In this document: piece by piece, positions 9,301-21,113 of the stretch
Numbering within the stretch: position 1 is the stretch's first letter
How the letters are laid out: every line of letters starts with the position of its first letter
NCBI GenBank assembly: GCA_021234155.1
Contig: JAJEKV010000018.1
Coordinates: forward strand, 20,383,252-20,447,251
Source of the DNA: Isoetes taiwanensis
Lineage: Eukaryota; Streptophyta; Lycopodiopsida; Isoetales; Isoetaceae
DNA: 64,000 bases
Direction: 5' to 3'
Notes under the pieces: model-generated
Seen by the model: the letters and a program-made list of their open reading frames with translations, nothing else
What the model was told of the DNA's origin: nothing
Databases searched by the model: none
Position numbers and translations under genes: made by a program

Positions 9301-10990
9301 AATACGGTAATACGCCTTGAGATCAGATATCATACGAAACGCCACAATCTGGCGTCATATAGTCAGCTTTGTCAAATGGCAAATGGAGAACACCAAGATA
9401 TATTTCTGCGAATTTTGTAGTAGAATGAGACGTTTTGCACATGCCCTTACGGCTGGGATGAATGGGCTCCTCTGTGAAATGCATGGATAATGTAGAGTAG
9501 CTAAGCCAACTTCTTAAATTTGACTGTCTTAACTTAAAAAATATAGCATGTTGATGCGTTCTATTGTATCTTGAGAGCTGAAATAAGTGTTGGTTGCTAT
9601 GCCAGTTTAAATCTATTGAAGCCATCTGCTGTAGAAGATGTTAAACTTTGAAAAACTATCAGTAAATTTGTGTATGGGATTCAAATTTTAAAAGCTCAAC
9701 GGTTTATAGTCTTTTGCATTTTTCTGTAAAAGAGGGCAGCAAAAATAGAAAATGCTATGGTGGTCTGATTATGGTGGTCTGATTCTACGAATATTTCTTC
9801 TTCTATTCCAACTTCCAGCTATTTGATTATTTATGGCTCCTCTACAGTTAAAGTGGGGCTCTTAAAATTGCATCTATAGATCATAGTAAGTTATAGTCTG
9901 GGAATATCCACCAGATAGTTATATAAAGTCATGATCATTGTCAAAGAGTTGATACCCTACTTTTGTTTTGTTTTATATGGAATGCCCATATAATATCCAT
10001 TTGTATTTAGAGTGTTACTTTGCTATGGTGCCCAAGAAGCTGCAAGAAGGTATGATGATGCAGCGGTTAAGAATAATGGGCAGAAAAGCCAGGTTGAATC
10101 TTTCAAAAAAGTCAATACTCTGCCGTATAATCCAGCCCAAGCTCAAAAATTACTCCACGAACTCCTCTACCATTAGAAACCAAACACAGCTAAGAATCAT
10201 CAAAAGATTATGAAGGCTTTAGTCTTGATGAAGAAGCAACAAGAACGTTTGGGGACAGAAGAGGTTTGAAAGATTGGGCTTGAATTTTATTATGGAAGAA
10301 AGATCACCTATATTTGCAATATTACAAGAAGTGAGAAAATGCCACAAGTTTAATTCCATAACTACTATGCCAGCAATTAAAAAGAAAAACAAATAAGAGA
10401 AAAATATGCATATGTACATGGTTTGACTATTATGAAACCAATTGAAAAGAAAAACAAATAACAGAAGACTACGTACATGGTTTGCTGCTAAAAGCCCCAA
10501 AAACCCATCCTGTGATTCATTTTCATATATTTGGGACCATAGAATATAGCAAATGTCAAATGCCATTTCCACAGCAAACCATGATTTAATTTCATATACT
10601 AAAGGATTGCCAACATAAAACTTAATGTCAACATAAAAACAAATCCCTTATAGCATAGTCATTGACAGTTCCAACGTTTACCCTGATTTAGATGCTAAAG
10701 ATGACCTCTCGAATCGAGAGGCTAGATTAGTTATAAAAAAGTAAAATGGCATAAAAGGCGCTTGGTAAAAAAGGCGCATCCTTTAATGTTTTGCCTATGT
10801 GAACGTGGCAAAAAGGGGAAATAAAAGGTCCTTGGTAAAAAGGGCACATCCATCAACCTTTTGCCTCTTTGGAGTAAAATATGCTCATGGTAATGAGGAG
10901 TAGAGCTTATGTTGCATCACAACAATACATAATTCAATTGAAAATCATGAACAATTAAAGAGAGAGCATCATTTACAGGTTTCAATCTAT
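9301..10990. other. Helitron right arm; possible captured fragments, no gene called
   Basis: AT-rich sequence. Around 10030-10180 one plus-strand frame reads EAARRYDDAAVKNNGQ, then a stop after LLHELLYH, and then resumes with a Lys-rich helix. This looks like a decayed exon piece, with weak resemblance to the AARAYD segment of AP2 domains that I do not consider sufficient. Two similar segments at about 10385 and 10448 (GAAAAGAAAAACAAATAA-like) form a short repeat. Two AAGGCGC/AAGGGCAC segments near 10750-10860 also repeat. Confidence 0.35.
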
Positions 10991-11018
10991 GCCCAGCAAC
11001 GCTGGGCATCATTACTAG
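10991..11018 (+). terminator. Helitron 3' terminal hairpin and CTAG
   Basis: GCCCAGC-AAC-GCTGGGC forms a perfect 7-bp stem with a 3-base loop, followed by ATCATTACTAG. The next base is T of the host LTR. This is the standard transposition terminator layout of plant Helitrons. Confidence 0.9.
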
Positions 11019-11913
11019 TTCTATTATATTGCATTGTTTTGTGGTTGTTCTTGGAAGTAAGATGCATGAAGATTCTATGATATCTCGTATTGGATCAACC
11101 TGTAAGGTTATTGGTGATATTCTATCTTGTAAAGTCATGATGGATGATGTTGCATCTTGCATTGCAAACGGACCATCTTCGGAGGGGTGGAATGGCCGTG
11201 AGACTCTGCATCCGTTCTAGATGGCTAGACGGATGGCATGTTGCATTTACGGCCCATCTTCGAAGGGGTGGGGTGGCCGTGTAACTCCGCATCCGAGCCA
11301 GATGGCCTGACGGATGAGTTAAACCCTGTACGTACAGATAGAGAGAGTGGTCTCCTTGGGGTTGCAACCCAGGGATTACGCTTGGCATATGTGCACATAC
11401 ATACGATTGATGAGAATGTAAACATGCTTGTAGTCTAACTAATGCAGGGGCATAGTGGAGCAGGTAAAATTGTTGTTGTTCTTATCTTTGAGTATGCTAG
11501 ATTACTTTGTGGATGATGTTATATGCTAGATTGCTTTGTGGTTGATGTTGTGGATGCTCCCGAAATGTTTCCTCCCTACTTAGTCCTTGTGGACTAATCC
11601 CCTTGTGTTGTTTGTGTATGTTTAAGACGGTACGTCCTGAGCTGAGAATGCAGTATTCGGATGGAGAGTCCAGGGATGAGGGTGCGACAGTAGGAGCGTT
11701 TTCCAGAGTCATCCTCGGTGACTTATAAGGAGGACTTGTTGAGCTAGTAGGAGTTGTTAGCATGCCAAACTCAGATGAGCTTGGTCTTGTATGTAATTAT
11801 CTGATCAATGGGGCTATACTTTACTGAGCAAGTATACGAGTATCTTGGATCTTTAACTTAGATGTTAAATGTGTCGGTGCAACGGCCTAGGCCAAGGGGC
11901 TAGGTCCGTTTCA
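11019..11913 (+). repeat. Right piece of the 3' LTR
   Basis: This matches 74-970 of the 5' LTR, differing by scattered substitutions and short indels, and ends ...GTTTCA. Together with 3829-3895 it makes a full LTR once the Helitron is removed. The target duplication of the retrotransposon cannot be checked because its left flank is outside the window. Confidence 0.88.
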
Positions 11914-12992
11914 GTCAGTTTTGCATGCTGAAGGACACATATACATTAAGCATCTATCCATCTTACGCTCCATGTGCTTTGGCTACTTGCGAAAGGAACT
12001 CTATTCTAAGGGTCGACTAATTGGATGGCGATTCAACCCTTAAGATATAGGTTGGTTCGGTCCTAAGATTGAGCCCCCACTTTTTTCATAAGAAAATGGT
12101 CCTATACCTCAATGTATCCTATCCCCTCAATTGATGTTGTCATAACATCTCATCTATTCTATTTACCTTAAGAGGTTATATGCTTCTTATCTAACACATT
12201 AATTTACTAGCCTTAGCTAACATATTTACCCGTTTATGATGGATACAGCCATCATGTTTAACATACCTATCCCTAAGCGATGAGTTACTGAATTATTTAG
12301 AACAATTCTAAATTGCAAGATTTTATCATCATGACAATTCCTTTTGTCTCAAAAGACTATGTGATTAATGCACTTCTTATTTTTAGATATACCTTTCATG
12401 TATTATTCCATTTTATATTCTAGAGACCCCCCTTTCTTAGTTATTTACTCTCTTGGAATATTCCTATCAATTGATATTGATGTCATCATAACAAGTTGGT
12501 CGGACTTGTTAGATTACTTCTTTTCATTCGATTGGGTTATTCCTTGGAGGTACTAGCTTTATACATGGTCAACAATTATCCTAGTAATGGTTCCTTCTTA
12601 GCGAGGTGATCAATCTTACCAAGTGGTTTCAATATGTTGGATGTCCGTTAACAATCGTGTATAATTTTAGTTACTCCTATGCATTTCCTTCCCAATCATT
12701 GATGCTTAGCTCAACTTGGGGCAATCCTTCACGAGAAAATATAGAAATGCCTTCCAATCCCATTATGGATGTTATCATCCATAAGCCTATTCTATTCGAT
12801 TATATGATCGTAGCTCCTCAATCTTGCTAGCATCTCGTCCACTTGTTGCCTTCTTGAAGCAGCAAGGTAACGTTATTTTGAGTTGCTTGAGACTTTGAGC
12901 TCCTCCTCGATGTAGAGGTCAACTTTCTTCATTAGAGGCTTCCCATTGCTGATGGTTTTGATGGCGTAGTTGACCACTTGAAATCTTCTATG
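11914..12992. other. Spacer, no gene recognised
   Basis: AT-rich sequence flanking the LTR retrotransposon, with no coherent frame or RNA gene. Its right part (about 12790-12990) may be the decayed 3' continuation of the copia gag at 12993-13462, since charged helical residues continue after the first stop. Confidence 0.4.
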
Positions 12993-13462
12993 TTACTTCC
13001 CAAAAGCCTGAAGGTGGTTCAGCCTTCTTAATTCATTCTCTAAGACATCAATCTGTGAAGACGTCTTTTCTTCATAAGTCATCATCATATACCTCCACAT
13101 ATCTCTGGGATGTTTCCCTCTCAGCTTCAGAACAATTCCAGAGCCTACCTTGCTCATAATTATTCCTCTTCTCTTATTTTTGCTAGGTTTTCACTGCTTC
13201 CACCTGCTCCAGAGGTAACACTAACCTCTTTACCTTCTCCTTCAGCTGAACTCTCAGCTTCTGTTGAGGAACTCCCTTCCTCACCTGCAATTGAAGACTT
13301 GTGCTCTACTCCTTTTGCCAATTTACCAGCAGGTTCAACAATCTCCCACAAATCCTCCACTTGCAATACATGTTTTACTTTTTCCTTCCAGACCTGGAAC
13401 CCTGAATCTCCTTTGAATACTTCAATAGCATTCAATAACCCTGCACCAAAACGGCTAGACAT
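12993..13462 (-). pseudogene. Ty1/copia gag fragment
   Basis: The frame starts MSSRFGAGLLNAIEVF immediately after a PBS. It contains the copia gag pattern GDSGFQVWKEKV ... LQVEDLWEIVEP, an acidic Ser/Glu-rich linker, then GKHPRDMWRYMMMTYEEKTSSQIDVLENELRRL, as in UBN2-type gag. It is closely related in layout to the gag at 50188-50820 (VFDGDIGFQLWKVKI ... VDKLWDLVDPA). A stop at 12993 follows FGK, and residual similarity continues without an open frame. No pol follows, so this is the front end of a decayed element. Gag would form the capsid-like particle. Confidence 0.7.
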
Positions 13463-13468
13463 TTTTCT

Positions 13469-13481
13469 GGCTCTGATACCA
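13469..13481 (-). other. Primer binding site of the copia element
   Basis: TGGTATCAGAGCC on the minus strand, one base from the LTR boundary TGTCAGG at 13483. The gag start codon lies seven bases further on. Confidence 0.85.
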
Positions 13482-13482
13482 A

Positions 13483-14334
13483 TGTCAGGAATTTGTCAAG
13501 ACAACCTCCGCTTTATTTATATTTATCAAACACAATGTCTAGACCATTAATTTCTTCTCAACAGAATCTCCAATGTATTGCAACACTTACATATATTTCA
13601 ATAGGATTTCATAATTTAACTTTGCATAGCAATCACACTATGAAAAGAAGACCACACTATTTCTCATTTCTTGATCTATGAATAACAACCACCTTTGTAA
13701 TCTCATACCATTGAAGATAATAGTCAATGCAGACAATATAGCCAATGGTTAAAATAATCAATGCAGACAATATAACCAATGGTTATTCCTTTACCTTCTT
13801 CGACCAGAGCTTAGATGACTTCACAACCTATTGCAGAGAAAACACCACAGATGCACTGGATCAATAATCAATTCTTCTTGTACTATTTATATAGGGCAGT
13901 TCCGGCGGTAATGGAACTGCCCAAGCTCTTTGGAACCGCCTTGATCATCACCTCCTATCCATAGGAGTTTCCACTTTCAAATATCCCATATTTCCATTCG
14001 ATGTTGTAACTGCTTTCACGAACAATACTAATATGTTTATTTGCAACCATTGAAAAACCTACGGACCATGGTTAAACCTTAGGTCATATGAATATCCCAT
14101 ATTCGTATTATGTGCACAACCCAAGCATCTTCTCTGTTCAACACAGGTTCTTAGGGTTTGCTGACCCCATGTATACTCACTTGGTTTCCACAGTGACAAC
14201 AGTGACCAATGTTCTCATTTCCATAAAGATATCTGGTTCAACTTCAACTACTGTTTTCTCTTAACCCTCAAATTTAAACTGTAATTCGATATTCACCATA
14301 TCTAAGTTGTGAACTGAACACAGTTTCTCAACAT
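13483..14334 (-). repeat. Putative LTR of the copia element
   Basis: It starts (plus strand) TGTCAGGAATT next to the PBS and may end at ...TTTCTCAACA just before the next LTR-like block at 14335. This would give a TG...CA LTR of about 850 bp. A good TATA box (CCTATATAAATAG on the minus strand, about 13885-13897) fits a U3 promoter. A 36-bp unit, AATCAATGCAGACAATATA..CCAATGGTTA, is tandemly repeated near 13720-13785. No second LTR was found in the window. Confidence 0.5.
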
Positions 14335-15287
14335 AGCCTGCCGGGTGCATAGCCAAGAGGGATACTGCTGGGTTGCATCTCCCCAGTCTCGATGAGGCAG
14401 GAGGAGAGTCACCTCCCCTCCAGAGGCATGCATGCCCATCACAGGCGGCTAGAGGGCCACTGCCCGTATTCGACTTGAACCCCATTGAAGGTGACGCATC
14501 ACCCAAGAGGTGTCGAGCTCATGCCTTGCCCACACGCAGTGGCAAACCATTAAGCCTCGCCCACTAAGATCCCCGGTAGGCTTTACACACCAGAGGGATC
14601 AATCTGTGATGGGACAAGTCCCCCTTATCCACCGGTCTTGCCCCGCCACCCACAACCAGGCGAGCTCCTGTGCACGGGCCACATTAATTGGGAATTAATG
14701 AGGCTATCTAGGATCATCTACTACTGAAGGTTTCAGTGTCTCTACCCCCCTTCCCACATACACAGGAGAGCACAGAATGGAACATCATCAACATCAAAGA
14801 ACTGAAATACTGAATAAGATCTAATCTATCTTACCTAAACATACAAGGTTAGGTTCTTTCGTTATGGCTATTGATCTTAGGATCTATAAGGCTGATAAGA
14901 CTAATCTAACATACTATCCTAGCTCATTGCCAGGCTAAGAGTCAGCTTTGCACATCAGAATCGCAAGTTACCTGATCCTTGGCTAGCTCCAGCTCCCCAG
15001 ATTGCGTCCATGCCTTCGTTCTTGCTGAAGATCGCTGCTCTTGATCAATCTAATGTGCGAAGGCCTTTGGTTTCTTATATGGGAACTTTTAGGGTTAGGT
15101 TAGAAGGGACCAAATGGGGCCCACGGGGAGGGGTTAATTGCATATATTTAATATACATCTGCAACATACGAGGTTGCCCCCTAGGTGCAACCCTTTACGG
15201 CTCTCAAGTACTTGTCATGATGACATGTACGTGTGATGTGGCAGTATAATATACGTATTCGGATCATATGTTATGCTGGAACGTCAC
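14335..15287 (-). repeat. LTR-like sequence related to the 7861 LTR family
   Basis: Blocks run in the same order as in 8320-9130: GGGTGCATAGCC, CATCTCCCCAGTC, CTAGAGGGCCACTGCC, GTGACGCATCAC, CTACCCCCCTTCCCA, TACCTGATCC, GCGTCCATGCC. Its upper end is GGAACGTCACA, the inverted counterpart of TGTGACGTCCC at 7861, so the family has TGTGACG...CGTCACA termini. The lower end is missing. Confidence 0.6.
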
Positions 15288-15660
15288 ATCTCCCTCTTGA
15301 AATTCTCTTACCATCCTATGTTGGTCTGCCAAACTCTTCTGATGCCTTCTTGTAGCTAACAGATATCCTCGAACTTCCTCCAGTAATTGTTGCATATCTG
15401 ACAACAACTGAGAGACTTATACCTTTGACACGGGATTGTGCCAGGTATCGGATGTGAGGCATTGATAGCCATAATTAATCATAAAGGGGAATATCTGGGA
15501 TGATTGTTGCTTGGTGCTATTGTATGCAAACTCAACCAAGTAGATATAGTCCTCCCACTTTGACTACTTATTCCACGCATAGTTTTTCAACATATCTTTT
15601 AGAATTGTATTTATTCGCTCCGTCTGAGCATCTGTTCCATTAAAAAGGGAAAATACGCAA
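15288..15660 (-). pseudogene. Ty3/gypsy integrase C-terminal fragment
   Basis: The minus strand reads NGTDAQTERINTILKDML, then after a stop KWEDYIYLVEFAYNST, FPFMINYG, and finally MVREFQEGDVTF. These are the end of the integrase core and the linker before the GPY/F region in gypsy pol (TDGQTERVN, EFAYN, SPF..YG, R.F..GD.V). Stops occur after AWNK and VSKV. The frame runs straight into the LTR-like block at GGAGA/TGTGACGTTCC, so either the LTR inserted here or the pol end was deleted. Further pol is not readable upstream. Confidence 0.7.
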
Positions 15661-16911
15661 AGAGGTTTGAGAATATGCAAAGAATATGCTGGAACATTAG
15701 AAATACTTGATAGACCAGAGCATAATATAAAGGCTTGAGCTAGAAGGCTCAAGACTGGCATTGAACTGGAATACCCATCCTTGTGTCGAATGCCTCTTTA
15801 TATACTAGAAAAGGGGTCTCTTTAAGAATGCATGTGGAATACTTATACATATGCACCAAGTTCTGGAATGTTTCAGAACCTCCTGGAAGTCTATACTCAT
15901 GTAAGAAAGATGTAAGTTAATGTCTTCAATAAGTATTAGTAGCTTACATGGCTAAGATGCATGACTCATAATTAGAAAGTTGTGAGTTCAAAATCTGCCT
16001 TATGCAACTACCTTACTGCATTCTTGGTTCACAATACCAATGCGCTCCGGGCTTAGATTCGTCTAAAAAGGGCCTCAAATCTTTCACTCGTTTTCCATAA
16101 CGGTGTCTCATTTGCCAATGACCCCAGCAGAAGTAGGTCAAGAAAGCATTTACATTCCTTGTACGTAAAGGACAAATATACGTACATCTAGAATTACATC
16201 ATTTCAAGACATAGTATAATAAGTTCTTACTGCTAATGTCGCTTGAATTAGCGTCATCCACTTTAGAGGAAGTTGCTGCAAAGCATTACAACCAGCGAGC
16301 CTCAATTTCATGCCGGACAAAAAAACTAAAAAAAACAACATACCTCTTGTTACAAATCCCAATTAGGTCTTTTGTGAAGCATCTGATTCACTGAATATTT
16401 TCAAGGAGTTTCAATTTTCTGTCAGTTGAAAAATCAATTGCCATTTCCTTTTTTAACTTCTGAAAGTGTGAAAACAAGAGCAGTGATTGTGTACTTGTGA
16501 TATTGTTCCTAAGAATGTGTACTATCTGGATTTACCTGCAGACAAAGAGCATGTGAGAGCATCTTGCTTTTAAATAGGATGGTCATGATTATTATAGAAG
16601 CTTTGGGTTGCATTTTAGAAGATGGATGGAGGTGGTTAAAAGCTCAACTAATAATTTGTATAAGGCAATGGTGCCACACACTATACTGTTGGTGTTCTCC
16701 ATAATTCAGGTTGTCTAATGCACAGACATTCCGATCCAAATGGCCACTGGTTTTGAATCAACTCGCTCATCCAAATCACTTATCTTAGCTTAACGTGCGT
16801 CAGAGCATCTGCATCCCAGAGCTTGCGAAGGAAAGTAGCATCTAGGTACAGCTTAAGTGCCTTGTGATCTTTCTTTGTCCTTACATGTACGCATCTGTTT
16901 GCCTGTACACC
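15661..16911. other. Spacer between gypsy fragment and LINE
   Basis: No coherent protein is seen. A weak tRNA-like A/B-box pair (GGCTAAGATGCATGAC at about 15949 and GAGTTCAAAATC at about 15986) may mark a SINE head. The part from about 16790 probably includes the 3' untranslated region of the LINE, but no poly(T) tail marks its end. Confidence 0.35.
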
Positions 16912-19698
16912 TCAGCGTGAGAACCACTGAGCTTGCTTGTCCTTCCAGCATGCTTTCAGGCGTTGGGGACCCATCGCCATGGCCAAAGCAAGGTTGGGCA
17001 AACGGGTATCACCCATAGCAACCACCTTCTGGAAGTAAATGATATGGCGTTCCAATGCAGCCCGTTGAAGGGGTAGAAAACCTGACTCCTGGAGTAGGAT
17101 CTGGTATGGAACTGTGGACTTTACCCCAAGGGCTTGTGCCAAGAAGGCTTTCTGCACCTGCTCGAGGCCATTCCAGGTGTTGAGGGATATCACCGGACCC
17201 CACACTTCTACCCCATACAAAAGGACCGGCTCGACAAAGGCCCAAAACAAGTGTGACTGGTGGCCCCAGGCATACAACTCTGCCTTGTGGCTGTTGTTTT
17301 GCATGGCATATAGTGCTTTCCAACCCACCATGACCTGCAACCTGATCATGATGGCAGCATCCCAATGGGTGGTAGTAAAGAACTCGATCCCCAAGTACTT
17401 GTACGTCGGAGCCACCTCTACATCTTGTCCCTGGTAAGTAAATGAGGGAAGCCTTGGCTGACGAGATGATGAAACTAGCAGCAACCTAGTTTTGGCCAAG
17501 TGAACTCGCCTGCCAGTGAATCAGCAAAAAGAGTCAAGAGCATCCAGGTGACGTTGCATGTCCTCTGGAGTATAGGCCAGGAGATTGACATCGTCAGCAT
17601 ATATGAGTTGCCGGATTGTGTGACGCATGAGATGGGCGCCCGCACCTCCATGCTCAGAGAGCCAACCTTCCAGCTGGTCAATGTATAGGCCAAAGAGTAT
17701 GGGGGAGAGGCGGAAACCCTGACGCACTCCAATACTACTGATTACCGGCTGTCCCGACGATGTGATACGACATGAGCATGCTTCGTAGAGCCTATATACT
17801 GCATTCTGCAAGTCAAGGGGGGTCCCCAGCTGCCGCAGTCCGTCCCATAACCTGTCCCGGAGCACTGTGTCAAAAGCTTTTGCGAAATCCACAAAACAAT
17901 ACAGGTTTTGTCGGTGATTCCTGCTATCCTCAATCAATGTGCGCAGAGTGAAGATATGATCAATGGTGGAATGCCTGGGCCGAAAACCTTCCTGTGTGAG
18001 AGCTCGCACATCTGCCTCCTCTGCCCATATTGTCAGCTGCTGCTCAAGGATGCCAGCCAACAGTTTTGCAAAAAGAGAGCTGACCATAATAGTACAATAG
18101 TTGGCCGGGCATTGAGGGTCCCCTGCCTTGTATATGGGCACAACTCTACTAGTGGTCCACTGCGGAGGAGAGCCTTCTTGCAATGCTTTATTGAATAATG
18201 CCGTGAGGACAGGCACCAGTGGAGGCCCAGCCCATTTCAGAAGTTCCGCATGCATGCCATCTAAATCTGCTGCCTTTCCATTAGCTAGACGTTGTAGGCC
18301 CATGATGACATCCCCCTCTGTGATGACTAGAGCCATGCCTATCTATGGAGGGACTGGTGTCCAGCCCCCGAGCGAGTCATAAAGCTGTTGCAAGTACTGT
18401 ACCCATTGCTCCGAGGTGATGTTCGTTGTGGGCTGTGCGGTCTTGCTCAAGACCCTTCTCCAAAATGTCTTGGGGTGCCGATCCAGAAGACCAAACATCT
18501 GTTGCTGATGCTCTGCGAGGTATCTGGCTTTCTTGTTCTTGAGGAAGAAGCCGTATTGATTGATGGCCTGTGGGCAGGAGGTGGGATCAGTGACTTGCCA
18601 GAGTGTGCGTTTGAGCTCCCGACACTCATCATCGAACCATCTGTTGCGGGGGAAGGTGGTAGCGCACGAGGTTCACCGTGAACGGCCTCTCCCAAAGCAT
18701 CTCTCAGCAGCTGTCAGAAGCAGGTGAGTCAGCTGAGCAGATTGCTGTTGAAGTGTGGGGAGTTGCAGCAGTCCTGCCAGGTCATGCTCAAGCAGCTGGG
18801 CATAGGCCCCTGCACGGTCGTAGTCCAGGCGCAGCTAGGGCACCTGGGATGTTGAGGCAGTAGATGCACGAGGAGCTTGCCAATGGAGATGCACGAACAG
18901 GGGCTGGTGGTCCAAGTCCACTTCCTCGTCCCGAGTGTCTGTTCCAATGGAAAAATGGGTAACCAGGTGCAGATCCTGTTCCTCAACCAGCAGATAATCC
19001 ACCACACTGGAGCCGCCCCCTTGGTTCTCCTGTCTACAAGTGCAGCAGCTGGAAGATGGCCATTGTGCCAACCCATTACAAATAACCAGGACAAAGATAC
19101 TACCCAGCAACAACAACTGCCTGCCATAGCGCGAAATATGGTTGTCGTCTGATATCCTTGGCCAAGCCACCTCTACGGAGTTCAACTGCAAGACGTCCTC
19201 TGTCAGGGGCTCAACTTTTGGGACCTGCTCGGCTCTTGTGCGTGCATTAAAGTCGCCAAGCAACATAACCTTGCCCAACTGTTTGTGTTGCTGTATGTCA
19301 TCATATAGATCGACATAAGGCTCCAAACTATCCACATCGGAATGAGTGTTATAAAAGTTGCTCTCGGCATGTAGAAAGTAGCATGCTGCTATGAAGAGAA
19401 TGCTGCCACTGTCATGCTGCACGCGCACCCACAAGTAGCGATTGTACCTGTCTATTTTTGTGCAGTGAGACTGAGTGCCCCAAGGTTGCCGCGATAGTAG
19501 CGCAACAACCCGCCATGCCCTCGCTTGCTGTGCACTCATTGAACACCGAAAGTGCGAGATAGTCCGGGAGGTTCTAAGGCCTCAGGTGCCTGCATGTTCC
19601 CATGTTTCCATGAGGAAAATGAGATCCATATCTGGTGCAATAGAGTTGAGACTCTTCCCTTTCTGCCAAGGGAAGCCCCGACAATTCCAAGATACCAT
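16912..19698 (-). pseudogene. LINE ORF2: endonuclease and reverse transcriptase
   Basis: The start is placed at MVSWNCRGFP (19698), the usual endonuclease opening. After a TGA, the endonuclease continues with LGDFNART, RYGRQLLL, SVVDYLLVEE and DHQPL, giving the catalytic Asp and His residues of the APE-like fold. The reverse transcriptase (18336-17521) has NGKAADLDGMHAELLKW, GFRPRHSTIDHIFTL, FVDFAKAFDTV, GVRQGFRLSPILFGLYI and the catalytic YADD. Then come HLAKTRLLLVS, YKYLGIEF and LLYGVEVWG (17499-16912). Frame breaks lie at about 19600, 18835-18340 and 17520. The protein nicks target DNA and copies its RNA there. It belongs to plant L1-like elements, and the catalytic residues are kept despite the breaks, suggesting recent decay. 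Confidence 0.88.
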
Positions 19699-19713
19699 CC
19701 GGAGGCACAGTTC

Positions 19714-20845
19714 CTATTTGTTGACATTTGATGTAGACGCTCGATGATCCGTTCGGTTCTGCGGGGGCGATCTTGGCGCTTGGCGGCGGCGATTCGCGAG
19801 AGCAGGTTGAAGCGAAGGGGGAGCGGGAGGTGCAATGGGGTGCGGGTGGCGTGAGCAAGTGGTAGCAGCTTGATGCATTGCATCAGTGACCTCAGCAGGC
19901 GCCGGCCTAAAAATGCGAAGCTTGCCTCGGACTAGGCCTGCAGCACCCCCTCGACGACAGACGTCCCTGACTTGAGCCAGCTGCTGCTGGCAGGACTCCT
20001 GTTGCATCGGAGTAAGATCCTGGTCGACATACAGAGTAGTTCCCTTCAATTGCCTATTCTGACGCAGAATTGCCTCACGCACTCGCATGTTTGCCACCGT
20101 GAAGGTGACAACGCGCGGGCGATCTGTGCGTTGAGCCTCAAGGCGGCTTGCTCGAACAATGTGCACTGTAGTCTGAAATGCCATGCGAGATAGGATCTGA
20201 TCCTGGATGCGCTTGGTGAGATCCTCTCCACATTATGATGTCGGCGGCCCTATTCCTGCTGCTCACTGAGTCGCGGAGCAACATTCGATGTCCCAGCAGG
20301 TGATGCTCGTTGTCTAGAGTGTGTGGGTTATTCACAGTAAGGGCGATGTGGTGTGCGAGATGGAGCAGGTGGTGTCTGTCTGCCTGTTTGGCGACTTGTG
20401 GGCCGGATGTGGGGCATGTGTGCTTATCTGGCCCCGTGTCGGCCTCTGCTGCCTGGAGTCGGGAGTTTAGCTCCTGTTGAAATCTCTGCTGCTTGGCCAA
20501 CTCATTCGTGCACTGCCATAATTGTTCATGGACCTCGGCATGGAGGCCCCTGCCTTGCTGGGTAATGGTTGCCCGAAGCTCCTGTATCTCCTGATCTTGT
20601 CTCTCAGCCCTATTCAGTAGGGTTCTTAGCTCTTCCTGGCTAGCTTCGAAGGCGGCTCGGACATCTCGTATTATGGTGGCAGACCCCTCAGCTTCTGACT
20701 TGAGGCGGGAGATAGTTGCCACTGTATCCTGCTCAACACCCTGCTTGTCCCGTGCCATAGTCTCTATGGTGGTGAGGAGGGAATCCACGCGAGTTTGCAA
20801 GTCAGCAAGGCCCTGCTTATCCTGTTGCCTCTCAAAGTGTGCCAA
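19714..20845 (-). pseudogene. LINE ORF1: coiled-coil RNA-binding protein
   Basis: The N-terminal half (20845 to about 20200) is a long heptad-rich helix (QGLADLQTRVDSLLTTIETM, ISRLKSEAEG, QEIQELRATITQQG). After a frameshift near 20190 it continues MAFQTTVHIVRASRLEAQ, RPRVVTFTVANMRVREAIL, LYVDQDLTPMQQESCQQQL. This is the RRM-like and C-terminal domain layout of L1 ORF1p, which trimerises and coats LINE RNA. The frame probably extends further upstream to about 21113, with breaks. ORF1 ends only a few bases before the ORF2 start at 19698. Confidence 0.8.
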
Positions 20846-21113
20846 GCGAAGTCCGTCTTCTAACTGCTACATGCGGGTCCCCATCTCTGCAATCCGTTGC
20901 CTTTCCGCTGCCAACTGTCTTTTGAGCACGTGGGATGCTGAGATTGTATCTCTGCTGCCAGTCCTGCAATCCGGGTTCTGTTGCTCTCGATCTGTTCCTC
21001 CATTTATTTCATGGCCCTCGTCTGTGCCTGTGCCGGGCTTGAGCAGCCTTCATCCGTCTCCCGGGTCAATCTCATAGATTGGGCCTCCGCCGGGCCTCCC
21101 TCTTCATGGAAGA

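Larger units (their letters stand above)
3896..11018 (+). mobile_element. Non-autonomous Helitron inserted in the 3' LTR
   Basis: The 7,123-bp insert begins TCTTATATTATAATG and ends with a GC-rich hairpin (GCCCAGC-AAC-GCTGGGC) followed by ATCATTACTAG. It lies exactly between an A (3895) and a T (11019) of the host LTR, without target duplication. These are the three Helitron hallmarks: 5' TC, 3' hairpin plus CTRR, and AT insertion. No Rep or helicase motif was found inside, so it is non-autonomous. It contains a minus-strand LTR-type element with a histone H3-like gene, and other stretches (3960-4330, 9330-10560) that may be captured host sequence. The empty site can be read from the 5' LTR of the same retrotransposon. 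Confidence 0.88.
16912..21113 (-). mobile_element. L1-type LINE, broken
   Basis: About 4.2 kb read on the minus strand: a coiled-coil ORF1 with an RNA-binding C-terminal domain, then ORF2 with AP-like endonuclease, reverse transcriptase and a C-terminal region. Both ORFs are interrupted by frameshifts and stops. GC content is visibly higher than the flanks. The 5' end is set approximately at the first upstream Met of the ORF1 frame region. Neither a poly(A) tail nor a target duplication was found, so ends are approximate. Confidence 0.85.

Noticed and set aside
10030-10180. AP2/ERF domain suggested by EAARRYDDAAVKNNG
   Set aside because: Only one short segment resembles the AP2 helix; the strands before it are missing and a stop follows. 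Kept as an unassigned possible captured fragment.
18835-19883. Plus-strand and alternate minus-strand frames across the LINE
   Set aside because: They overlap the endonuclease reading frame and show no motifs.
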